Origin: Ramazzottius varieornatus
Taxonomy: Eukaryota; Tardigrada; Eutardigrada; Parachela; Ramazzottiidae
Length of the DNA: 64,000 nucleotides
Direction of reading: 5' to 3'
NCBI GenBank assembly: GCA_001949185.1
Contig: BDGG01000008.1
Location: 741,648-805,647, forward strand
In this document: positions 47,492 to 57,676 of the stretch, piece by piece
Layout: each line of letters opens with the position of its first letter
Numbering within the stretch: position 1 is the stretch's first letter
The notes under the pieces: generated by a model
What the model was told of the DNA's origin: nothing
What the model saw: the letters and a program-made list of their open reading frames with translations, nothing else
The model's database searches: none
Made by a program: the position numbers and the translations under genes

Positions 47492-49986
47492 ATGAGTAAC
47501 TGGTATGATCCCGATACCCTTCCCGCCTACACAGACTTATTTGCCCCAACGGAAACTGCTTACTTCGGACCTACCGTCTGCGATCCAGCTCTGTCGCTCT
47601 GTTCAACAGAACTCGCAAGAGATGCAGAAGTCAAAGCAAGACGGAAAATCCAGTTTTGGAATCTGGTCCAAACGGGATTCGGATACATGTTCCTGTTGTC
47701 ATCAGTCCAGACCGCTTTGTCAGTCGGCGTAAGTCTTCATTTCTTTCTTCTTATTCATCGGAATTGTTTGTTCGGTTCGTTTCTCACCTTTGCGTTCTTC
47801 TGCTGCAGACTATTGTCCTCTTCAACATACAAGACGATAAATTCCATGGAACACCGACGATGGGATACGCACTGCTGGGCCTTGTGTACTGTGAGAACTT
47901 TGCATTCCTCCTGCTGTAATTAGCATGTGTTTGACAATGTTTATTCATAGGTATGTTAGCGGTGGCTTACTGGCTAACACCGCCAGTGGTAAGTCCAACC
48001 CGAAAGTGGCTGCTGGCTCTAGTTCGCTGGTATGATGGCCATGTGCGGTTTGCTCGTAGGTAGCAAAACTTGGACCAGTGAACAGCATGCTGATTTGCGC
48101 AGGTGAAATTGGATAGGGATTTTTTCCATATCCAGATTGGGACGTCGGCAGATGATTTCCACCCAGATCGCTCCCTCAAGTGGCGCATGTTTTCATTGTT
48201 ATGTACTGAGACCGTGCGCCGCTTGGGAAACGGTTTGGGTGAGTTCATTTGCCGACGTCCGGAACAAAACTTTACTTAGTTCGGTCTGATGTTTGTTCAT
48301 AGTGTGTTTTATCTTCTTCCTGCTGTCTTTCATCCGCCCGGTTCTCTGGCTTCTGATCATTGCGGCAGTGATAGCTGGATTTGGCTCGGCTTTACTGTCC
48401 ACTGCTGGAGGAGTGTTCATGGCAAGTATCAGTGCGTCTCTGCAATTTGCCGCTTCTAAGTGTTTTGTTTTGTTGTTGGCTTAAAATTAGTAGGCCTTGA
48501 ACTCAGACAGCGAGACCATCGGAAGAAATACTGGGATCTTTTTCGGACTGTATGAGACAAGGTGAGACAGATCTCGGCACATAACTTCCTGGTTGAGCAT
48601 GCCTTTAGTTAAAACTGTAGTTTGATATGGGGAAACGTGGGATTCTTCTTCATCTTACACGGCGATACCTCCATCAGTACGTCGCAAAGGTACTGGATTT
48701 TTGGGTACTTGCTAATCCTGGCAGTCCTCGGGACCATCTTGGTTGCCTTCCTGAAACGCAAACAGGCTTCTGCAGTACTTCGCGGAAACGAGTTCGCCAG
48801 GCATGTTTCACACAAAAAGTTACACCATTCTACGTATGGTTGAAGATACTTTGTACCAATAGGTCGATCAAACGCGGAGTGTGGGACTCAATAAGTATCA
48901 CAAGCCCGAGCGTCCGTTCCCACTTTACAAATTCACTTTATATCTGTTTTTTACCGTTTTTGCCGTCGTCATATTCTTTGTGTTTGACAGAAGCCGCCGC
49001 AGCCTTGTTTTACGACATGAAAATCCTCATGCTGTGTCCTCTTGTAATATACCTTGGCAAGTCTACACCTAAGTGGATTAATTCTTCCTCCTGGCATACC
49101 CTTGATGTTTGATCTGGATTGCAGGTTTCTCTGCCGCATTTCGGAACGACATTTACAACTCGTCAATCGGATACACCAGGAAGCTCAACAGTCTGTCGCT
49201 AGTTGGGCTAGCCGGCATAGCGTTGGGTCTCGGAGAACTTAGCGGTTCGGCGGCATGTGCGGCGGCCAACACGAAGAACCCGCACATGAGTCGCGGCAAG
49301 ATCGTCTTATGTGGAATCATTTGCAACTATTTCGCCTACCTTTTTATATACCTGAACCTTCCAAGCGAGGCTAACCTTGGGCCGACAGACAAGATTTCGA
49401 TTATCAACCCACCCAACAAAGGACTCGCCGTCTTCTGCTCATTTCTGATGGGCATAGGTGAGTTCCATGGACCTTCATCCATCTCGGACTTGTGTATATA
49501 TGTTTTGGAAATTTTAGGCGATTCGACAATGAACGTTCAGGTAAAAACCGCACAACTTCCTTGTCGGAGGAAGTCTTCCTCCAGTAACGATTATAGGCTT
49601 CTCTTTGGTTTTTCCAGATCTATGCGATATTAGCAGAAATGTTCGGTAAAGACATTGTTCCTTCAGGTATGAGCTCCACACATCCTCAACTTATGTTTGA
49701 TAATCGTTAGTGTTTTGTGTTTTTTTTCAGTCGGGCTATACAACTCCATATACGTGAGTGTCTCGTGGTTCTCGATGGTGGTCGTGCATTGTAAGGTTCG
49801 TGGGATATCCGGCTGGGACGTTTGTGGTTTCAGGCGATTTTTTGCGCGCTTGCGTACTTCCTCAGCCTGCGGGTTGAGCTCTACGCTCAGATGACAATAT
49901 TGTTGGTATTGGGACTATCTGGATGGACAACGTTTGCCGTTCTAGCGCGAAACTACGCCAGATCTCTGAGATACGAAGACATTTGA
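47492..49986 (+). CDS. MFSD11/UNC-93-like transporter, copy 2, with two GC-AG introns
   Basis: Thirteen exons: 47492-47728, 47809-47890, 47951-47988, 48023-48059, 48303-48421, 48494-48561, 48621-48838, 48991-49056, 49125-49457, 49518-49540, 49618-49666, 49731-49753 and 49834-49986, about 481 residues. Blocks match copy 1 and animal MFSD11: GTPTMGYALLGLVY, LNSDSETIGRNTGIF, ETSLIWGNVGFFF, SSIGYTRKLNSLSLVGLAGI, ALGLGELSGS, KGLAVFCSFLMGIGDSTMNV. The N-terminus has an extra acidic cytosolic segment of about 45 residues. Two introns begin with GCAAGT (48422 and 49057) instead of GT. The exon 3-4 join needs a 34-nt intron or a one-base frameshift. An intron holds MITE copy 5. Confidence 0.85.
48141..48259. 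mobile_element. Palindromic MITE, copy 5 (family A), in MFSD11-like copy 2
   Basis: Perfect outer ends gacgtcggca...tgccgacgtc enclose the core ctcaagtggcgcatgttttc ... gaccgtgcgccgcttggg. About 119 bp, inside the intron 48060-48302. One of the best-preserved copies. Confidence 0.85.
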
Positions 49987-50263
49987 TGCTCTAGTCCTCC
50001 GACATTTCCACCGCTCTGGTTTTTGATGAGATTTTTGTAATGCCAAGGACTTTAGTAAGCAGTTCGGGTTTCTCACCACAGTTTCACTCAGACCCAGTAG
50101 CGTTACAGAAACAACTCTGGGAAAAATAGGGCAACCGGTAAGCGATGATTGACTACCATCACCACTAGAGTGATCCCTGCTTACAAGACAAGAAAAAACG
50201 CAAATTGTGGAAACCGGAAGTTATTAAAAGTTAAGCACGACCTTCGCTCTGTCAGCGCAGCTG
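49987..50263. other. Short convergent intergenic region
   Basis: Lies between the stop codons of MFSD11-like copy 2 and the minus-strand gene at 50264. No feature was seen. Confidence 0.4.
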
Positions 50264-51402
50264 TCAATAGTTCTCCTTCTCCAGCTGAGCCACCATTTCT
50301 TTGCAAAATCTTGTGAGCAGGAACAGCGATGAGTGCTTCAGGACCGTAAAGTCCATTTCTACAATGGATTTTGATCCACCTTCCTCCGGTACTTCGGCCA
50401 CCCAGTACCCCCCCTAAGCAGAAAAAGTCTGCTGTTTCGACACGGAATACAAAAGTGGTTTGAACCTAAAAACTATGTTTATACAGCAAGCCGCTTACAT
50501 GACATGGTTTCGAATAGCGATAAATTCGTCATAATTTTCCTCAAACTCAAGCAAAGGATGCTGGATTTCGTCTGCGCAGGCTTGAGGATCTGGTCGGTGA
50601 TCCGAAGCATGTCGAACAGTGCAGATGATGTCGAAAAGCTTATGCTGCTTCTCTTTCAACTGTTCCACATGTCCACTGGTATAGTTCTTCGGTTTTTTAT
50701 GGACGAGAAAATAACTTTGCAGTTGAGGGAACTTATCTCTTCCGGGTAACAGTTAGCCTACAACGGACGTTTAAACCCAACACGGGAGGAGTTCTCATTT
50801 ACCCATTCGAGCCCACCGCCGCCCTCCTTTCCATTCCCTATCTTTTCGATGAGCAACAGACTATCCTCCCCTATTCTACTGCGGCAAAAAACAATTCGCT
50901 GCGCTTGAGAGAATGACAGCAGGGGAGGCTCGAAATCTCTCGAAGCGTCTCTTCAGCCCGGACATAGAGCGTACGTGCGCCACCGAAGTGCTAAAAGAGC
51001 TTACTGCTAGTGTAATTGATCGTCGCATCAGAACTGCATAAAACTTTCAGCCGCTTCAACCCATTCTTCAGCCCATTCTTCCTCACGTACTTGAACTTGC
51101 GTGGAAGAGCCGCTGCTGTGAAAAGAAGGCGCGCGGAAGTCGAGAAAGATGCTCTTCGTGGTCAACTGTCGCGAGCTCAGCATTCTCTTGTCACTTGCAA
51201 GACACCCTGCCAAACAGACGGTTTAGCAGACGTTCAGATTTTAAAGACAGGTTGTTTGCGCTACTCACTGCATCTCGCGAAGTCGACTGCAGACGTCCAA
51301 GTGTTCCAAGATGTCCAGGTGAAGTACATCCGGGATGTCGCGGATGATGGTCGATGCGGTTGCCTTGGCCAACTGTCGATCATCTTCTTCTGTCCACTCC
51401 AT
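50264..51402 (-). CDS. Unidentified 151-residue helical protein, three exons
   Basis: Exons 51402-51269, 50675-50504 and 50413-50264 join in phase to 151 residues. An in-frame TAA just upstream of ATG 51402 fixes the start. The protein begins MEWTEEDDRQLAKATASTII and continues with a leucine-rich helix (VLHLDILEHLDVCSRLREM), a charged helix (VEQLKEKQHKLFDIICTVRH) and an acidic segment. The C-terminus is amphipathic (FLLTRFCKEMVAQLEKENY). I do not recognise the family; it could be a small subunit of a coiled-coil complex. The donor after exon 2 (CAT-gtcatg) is weak; a better donor (gtaagc) five bases downstream would require one fewer or more G in the G-run at the exon 3 acceptor, so the join is provisional. 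Confidence 0.55.
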
Positions 51403-51933
51403 CCCTTATCCTTCCTTGCTGAGCGGGATGTCCTGGCGGGGGGAGTGAGTTAGAGTCGAAAGGTTGGAAAAGAGTGCTGGATGAAGTTTGGGTCGGAGCA
51501 ACGAGGTGGGTTTTGGATTGGTTGATGGGAGTGGCGAAACTGTCCACTGTCCAGTTGGATACGTCCTGACGGCCCGCTCCCTCCGGTTCGACCCTCAAAA
51601 GTTCGGCTTGTCTCATTTCTTGACTCTTGAAGATTTTGTTACTTGATTGGAGAACTGCAAATATCTTGATTGTACGATATGATCAAGCACGAGACGCAAT
51701 ATCAGTATAAGAAAGGAGATCTCGCTGGCTATCGTTCCTTCAACTTCCTTGACTTCTTTCCACGTCTGTAGAATCTGTCCTTTCTTCATCGAGAAACCAG
51801 ATTGCCTTTGACAGTTTATTACCACCTGACCGTACAGAGGACTGCTGTCCATGCCAGTGCTTACGTTTCCAGACTGTGAGTGATGATAGCTGGAGATCGC
51901 GTACTCCCGTCGTGTTTGGTCATCATCTGCCAC
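51380..51933 (-). CDS. Possible small gene of unknown function, structure unresolved
   Basis: An ATG at 51933 opens MADDDQTRREYAISSYHHSQ and stays open to 51613. A second frame (LQSSNKIFKSQEMRQAELLR ... SLPPPGHPAQQGR) is open after a possible acceptor (atttgcag, about 51648) and ends at 51380, overlapping the start of the next gene by 23 nt. The two parts could be one spliced protein, but no donor joining them in phase was found. The Gln/Ser/Pro-rich second part looks like a disordered tail. Confidence 0.25.
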
Positions 51934-52005
51934 GGACAGTAATCTGACGTGGTGTCCAGAAGTTACATCGAAAGCGCGGTGGCACAGTTAGGAAGGATCT
52001 CCACT

Positions 52006-52962
52006 ATGGGATCCCGAGGTAAGTATCAATAGCTGGCACCCGTGATTTGCCTCGTCATACTGTGACAGTAACTGGGAGCTCGGCAGACAATCACGACAAA
52101 TTTTCCCAAGTGGCGCGCGTTCTCGTTATTCAGTGACCGAGAGCGTGCGCGACTTGGGAAAACGGTCCTGTCGGGTGTTTGTCTATGCCTTATTTCGTAT
52201 TTCCCGAGGTATGTAGGAAACCATTGTAAATATGACGGTTGGTTTTACCGTTCTGCAGGTACGCAGGGCAGTGGGAATTTAAATCCCTTCATCGACGGAA
52301 TCAAACTTTGTCTTTCCGACAGATACCAGCCACCAGTACGAGTAAGTAACGCTATAAGAATTTTTCATAAAGGTTTACTGTGGCTCGTGAAGGAGCTTCA
52401 GGATCTATAGTTTGACCTATTACAGATATCGCTTCCGAAGGAGTACAAAGATAGATATCCAGGAGATATTGAATCGATTCTGGACCTCGATGTAAGCCAT
52501 TCTAATCCGAAGTTCCTTCTGGCAAAAATTGAATATTCGAGTATTTTGTAGTATAATTTTCGGAAGGAAGAAGAGGTCCTTAAAGCATACCAAGACGAAG
52601 CTTCGAAGTCACATTCCGATAACAACCCTCATCGATCCTCCTCACCCGTCACTGCCAATGGACCTTCAAGGCCTGCTCCACCACGACCACCGCCACCCAA
52701 GGCTCCAGCTTCTAGTACGTCAAGAGACGGCTCTGGTGTTTCAATGAACCCTGCTTTTGCTTCCGTTAGCTATCGTCCCTTAGAACCTCAGAAAGCCACC
52801 AAACAGTCTGCTCAATCATCCGCTACCACTAACAACAGCACTTTCAGAGTAGAAGATTTCGAGCCGAATACACATAATCCATTCGATAACATGGAGCTCA
52901 AAAGCCTGAACGACATGGAAGAACTGCAGCACGTCTTGGCAAAAGACAGAGAGTCACATTAG
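52006..52962 (+). CDS. UMA-domain protein, UBAP1-like ESCRT-I candidate
   Basis: Exons 52006-52018 (13 nt), 52259-52341, 52426-52491 and 52552-52962 give 190 residues. The N-terminal part (NPFIDGIKLCLSDRYQPPV, ISLPKEYKDRY, then ILDLDYNFRKEEEVLKAY) has the layout of a UMA domain (phi-kI.d+f.PP..i.LP ... D.dydF..E..vL), known from UBAP1 and MVB12, which bind ESCRT-I. A Pro-rich linker (PAPPRPPPPKAPASS) is followed by a C-terminal acidic helix (NPFDNMELKSLNDMEELQHV). The tandem UBA domains of vertebrate UBAP1 are absent, so it would be a short form or a different UMA protein. Intron 1 carries MITE copy 6. Confidence 0.55.
52079..52187. mobile_element. Palindromic MITE, copy 6 (family A), in UMA-gene intron 1
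   Basis: Core ttttcccaagtggcgcgcgt ... gcgtgcgcgacttgggaaaa with outer arms cggcagac / gtcgggtgtttgtc. The inner palindrome is nearly perfect over about 20 bp per arm. Confidence 0.8.
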
Positions 52963-53209
52963 CAGCTTACTCGTTTCGAGGCGTTTGCTTTTATCGTTTT
53001 ACAGAGTCGATTTCGCTTTGGTTCACCCTAGTCAAATTCTGCTCGCGAGAAATGTCAGCCAGCTTCTAAACGTGATTGTTGCCAGGTTTGCTGTTCTTTC
53101 TCCATGTACTTCCGGTTCAGGCCATGAAGTTCGAAGCATGTGAATCGTTCAAGGTGGACACTGTTGTAAAGTTTCTTCATCATGGGGAATCCAAGTAGTA
53201 TTTTTTACC

Positions 53210-54779
53210 ATGTCAAGCTCGCTCCGGAAAGCGAGGATATCAGGTCGAGCCCAGGGTCTCGTTCATCGGTCCTCGCTCCAGCATCACTACGTTTCCCGGA
53301 ACTGGCTCATGCTGCGAGCTCGTCCATTCACAGACATAGCCATACCACCCGATTATGAGTTCTTCAAGACTTCTGAACAGAGAAGTGCTCGTTTATCGAA
53401 AGAGATCCCTCGCAGGGATGAATATGTCAAGCGGGACAACAGAAAAGTATCATTGAGCCGAACTCGCAATGCGGAACTCGAACTATCCAAAGAACCTTTG
53501 AAGAGTTCAGCAGGAGCTTACTCTTTACTCGTGAGGCGATGGGAAGCGATAAGCCTGGAATACCGCCATTGGAAAGCCCAGGAAGAACTTTGCCATCCCG
53601 CAAGAGACTTTGAGGATGCTTCTAACGATACTAGCGAAAAATCGGACACGATTGTGAGTGTTGGCGAGGCTGGACCTCGAGCGGAACCCTGTCGTCCGCT
53701 AGTCACACAAGATCCAGCGTTTGCTCTCGAACCGGTTTATCCGGATGTGAACCATCTGGACAGGCTGGTGGATTCCCAAGGACGGTTTCCGGAAGAAAGT
53801 GTGTCGTCGGGGGAGGAAGTCAAGCTGCGAGCTAGAGAAGTGGACAAGGATATGGGCTTGATCGACATTGACAGACGTTCCCATCAGGTTCATCGATTAC
53901 TATAGTTTGTTAATTCTTGAAATGTGTGGTTTAGTTCATAATTTTCCATTTGTTAGAGGAAGTTTCGGCGGTTGAGGAAAGCGACGCAGGAGCTGATTCG
54001 ATGGATCGAGAGCCTGAAGCCGGAAAAGACCTTGACATACAATACAGTTACAACGACGGACGGATCTCGGCTGACGGTACCCATGAAACCTTACATCCCC
54101 TTTCCGGCCGATGAACAGCCGCACCCTCTGATCAACGAGGAGGAAGTTGTGGACATGGTGAAGAACTCTTATGGTGTCAGACCGGCCATGACGTTGCGGG
54201 TGGCGGTTCGTGACATGGTGGACCTTCCTGTCGAGCTGGAAAAGTTCGATAATCTGAACTACCTGAAGCGGTAAGTTTCTCTGATATCCGTGCAAAATTA
54301 ATGTTGTTGAGTTCCTGGAGCGTTTGTTGTTCTACAGGAGAGTTGTCGAGGAGCAAATATACCAAAAGCCCAAAAAAGTCTCTACCGTCGAACAAGAACC
54401 AAGAAGGGCAACAAAGTATAGCTTCGTGATAACTGAAGGTCCACATAACCGGAAGATGAGCGCTGTAGGAGCCATCTATGATGCGATTACCAAAGAAAGG
54501 TCTCGTTATGGAGCGTGGTACCTTAATCGGCACATGTGGAAAAAGATGCGTCTAACGGAAGAGATATCGAAACCGGGGACCAAAGAATGGGACGAGAACT
54601 TTTTACGCATCACTGGGCAAAAGCGACTTCGATTGGTTGACACCAAGACCTTTGGTGCGGCAGTCGCCGATGGACAACGATTCTCAACGAACCTGTCTAA
54701 TTTGTATGGCGCGAAGAAGCTTTGCCAAACATTGAGAAGCCGCGGACAACGGGTCCCTCTGTGGATGGGGAACTGTTAG
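53210..54779 (+). CDS. Unidentified basic 477-residue protein, three exons
   Basis: Exons 53210-53887, 53957-54270 and 54338-54779 are in phase and give 477 residues. The protein has no signal peptide or membrane segment. The N-terminus is very basic and Arg-rich (MSSSLRKARISGRAQGLVHR). The middle is acidic with Ser (NDTSEKSDTIVSVGE). The most conserved-looking part is the C-terminal half: RKFRRLRKATQELIRWIESL, KPYIPFPADEQPHPLINEEE, KYSFVITEGPHNRKMSAVGA, SRYGAWYLNRHMWKKMRL. I do not recognise it. An upstream ATG at 53182 opens a different frame (MGNPSSIFYH...) that ends early and is not used. Confidence 0.65.
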
Positions 54780-55142
54780 TGACTTCTAAGGAAACATGAT
54801 AATGACCTCTATGAAACCACACCTGAGTGTGTGTCAGTGGCGAACCTCGAAATCGTTCAGCGCGGACGCCGACAACCGTATTGTAATGCGTTAAATGTGT
54901 TACTGTCATAGACATATTACTCGTAAAGCGAATGCTTACGCCTAAGTCATACCGATCAAAGTCCTGTGGCTGCAGCTCCGCCCCGACATCGCGCTGTACG
55001 TACGTTTATGACGTATGAAGATAGAAGATCTTCTTCGAAATTATTTCGTGGATTTTTTTGCCAATTAAATTCACTCAGGTTAGCAGAAGGGAATTTGCCG
55101 AGACAGCTTCATCGGTCTTCCCAATTTATTCCTGGTTCGAGA

Positions 55143-57676
55143 ATGGCGCATCTTCTTGTAGTACTTCTCTTGCTTTCGTTGTGCAGAAGATTTGACAGCG
55201 TCCAGGTTTTGTACATGTACGATCCTGATCAAGGTAAGATACGAACCGGAAGTTCCATCTCTTCCCGGATCTTTTGTGGATTCTCCCTGAGCTAACATTT
55301 TTTTTCAGGTATCCTAGCTCCTTTGACTTCTCAAACGCTCAATGGAGGTGCCGCGTCCCAGCTGTCTCCTGACGCAGCCCAGCGAATCAACCAAGCAACG
55401 CGGGTGGGAGCAGTCGCCACTTCCTTGTTTGCTGGAAGTCCCTCTCCTTCCATCCAGTATGGCAACGACGACAGGTGGAACCCACAGACCGCACGAGGAA
55501 TGATGGCCCAGGGATCTTCCGGAGCGAGAGGGCCGAACGACAACGGGATGAACCCGAATCAGTGGACTTCTAGCCCATACGAAAGCACCAACTCTCGACA
55601 GCAGCAGCAGTATCCTTATGGCATGCAAGATGCGCCTGACTCCAGACAACTTTCCGGCACGTATTGTTGAGTTCTTAATGGTTGAAATGTTAAAGAGAAG
55701 GGTCATTCAGTCCATAAAGACGTCCTCGAGAATTTCTGGAATACTTCGCAGAATTTCGTTATTAGTACTGATTGACTTGATTGACTGGTTTTATTTTACA
55801 GGGGTAAATTCCAGAACGACCTTACTGATTGTGCCCCTGCGCGATTCCCAGACTGGTGGACGAAATGGTTTCATCCAATCTCCTTCCTACGACATGAACA
55901 CTCAGCCTGTAGCAAGTCCAGATACAGGTGCGCCAGTTCCTGCTGCTCGGGAGATGACCAACTTTGGAGTGGGACCAGGTGGACCGATGGACCTTTCCTA
56001 CGTCAACGATCCCGAGTACATCCAGTTCGCCCAGCAGCAAGATGCTCAAGGAAGATCGGAAGGACAAGGCGGACCAGATGGACAAGGACTGAATGGAATA
56101 ATGCAGGGCCGAGGTTTCGGCATGTCGCTGACTTCGCCAAACCAGCAGACGCAAATCCAACCAAGTAAGAACCAACCTCGAATGAGAGGTTCATCTAATC
56201 ATAAATCAAGTATCAGCTGTAACGTTGAAATTTTGCGATTTATAATTTCGTGCTAAGCTGGGAGCTGCGGCAAACAGACTCATAGATGAAGCCGGCATTT
56301 AGGACAGCGATTTGGTTGAGTCTGTTTGCCGAGCTTCCAATTGTTCTTATTCGCCATCTTTCATTTTGCAGATGGTGTCAGGATCAATACGCCGAACTCT
56401 ATGATCGCCTTGGGAAGATCGGACTTGGGTGGTATGGGATTCGGGATGGGAGGTTTCGGCATGATGCCGCTGCAAGGTTACGATGTGGATCCATCGGACC
56501 ACTATGACACCTCAATGGCTTACAACGGTGCCGCTCAGATACAAGGTCCTGCGATGATGGGTAAGGTTGTACCACCTCCTAACCTCTTCGCCAACACCGC
56601 CACCGGCAACGTCATCAACTCTGGCAGTGCTGTTCACGGTATGCTGTCTGCCACCGGAAACTCCAAAAGCCGAACAGGTAGCTCTTGAACATTTACTCGC
56701 TAGGCGAAGTTGCAAAGTGTTTCGTGTTTGATTCTAGGACTCCTTGGTTCGTTGAGTACCGGACAGGGACAGCTTAGAGGTTCAGGTCTTGGAATTCAGG
56801 GAACGTCAGTCAACTCTGCTGGAGCTGCAACCACCGGTGGCTTTCCTGGCGGACCCGGAAGTGGCTCTAACGCTAACGCCATGTTCGTCAACAGCATGAA
56901 TGCGGAAAAGGGAACTGTCAACGGCTTGTCCAACACCATGTCTCGAACCGGTAACAACCTCTAATCGCTTCTTGGTTCCATCCAAATAAATGCTGTAACC
57001 GAATCGAAATGAAAATGGCAGGCCGGTGAACTGCGGCTTACAAGATCGTTTTCTCAAGTGGCGCACGTTTCGTTGTCACTGTACAGAAGCCTGCTCCACT
57101 CAGTCAAACGGTCTTGTCCGTTCCGTTCGCCGGCCTCCCAAATATATCTTTTTGGTAGAATAATTTTGAATTTGTTTTTGAGAAATTGCGTTCGTTTTAT
57201 TGTCCTTGCCCGTTATAGGAAGGAATGGTAATGCTCTCGGCATCTCCGGTGGATCGGCGAATGGTTTCGGAGTTGGTGTCCAGCTGACGCAGGTTGCAAG
57301 CTCTGACGCCACTGGTCAAGCTTTTGACTGGTCAAATCGCCACCGGGCCTCACAAGCTCGCATCTACCGTTATAAGCGTGACGTTCCTGTCTCTTGGCTC
57401 GACGCATTTGGCTTAGGCAACGGCGCTGCTCTTCCTCGATCGGGCTCTCAGCCGGTGATTGTCTACCAGAACGGAACCTTTCCAGGAAGCTTCGGTGTGG
57501 TGACTCGCTTCGACCCACAGACAGGTACCATTACTCAGATGGGAGGCGCCAGCACCGTTCTTCTGGGTCCTGCTGCTATTTCGGGAAGTTCCATCACCAG
57601 CGGTATCAGTTCCTCATCCATCTCGACCGGAAGCAACACTGCGTCTCAGACCATTTCCCCGTTGATCAAGGCTTAG
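55143..57676 (+). CDS. Secreted Gln/Gly/Asn-rich structural-type protein
   Basis: Exons 55143-55233, 55309-55665, 55802-56164, 56372-56677, 56738-56950 and 57219-57676 give 595 residues. A signal peptide (MAHLLVVLLLLSLCRRFDSV) is followed by low-complexity sequence rich in Gly, Gln, Asn, Ser and Pro, for example GGMGFGMGGFGMMP and QGRSEGQGGPDGQGLNG, with almost no Cys or charge clusters. The last exon contains YRYKRDVPVSWLDAFGLGN, including a dibasic site. It may be a cuticle, silk-like or egg-shell matrix protein, which is an inference from composition. Exon 5 can also read through to TAA at 56964 with AATAAA at 56985, giving a short isoform. The exon 2 donor (TATT-gttgag) is unusual. The last intron holds MITE copy 7. 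Confidence 0.7.
57021..57135. mobile_element. Palindromic MITE, copy 7 (family A), in last intron of the secreted protein gene
   Basis: Outer ends ggccggtgaac...gttcgccggcc enclose arms caagatcgttttctcaag and the core gtggcgcacgttt. The distal half-core is degenerate (gcctgctccactcag), and about 115 bp remain. Confidence 0.8.

Noticed and set aside
48839-48990. A 25-29 nt intron plus an extra exon (GLNKYHKPERPF) in MFSD11-like copy 2
   Set aside because: A single intron 48839-48990 joins STY to EAAAALFYDMKI in phase and matches the family. The intermediate ORF has no counterpart in the paralogue.
51016-51453. Plus-strand 145-codon ORF with a basic coiled-coil look
   Set aside because: It overlaps antisense the first exon of the minus-strand gene at 51402-51269, has no conserved motif, and no splice partner was found.
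53182-53345. ORF starting MGNPSSIFYHVK, a possible N-myristoylated protein
   Set aside because: It is closed after about 55 codons, shows no donor joining it to downstream exons, and overlaps the better supported frame from 53210.
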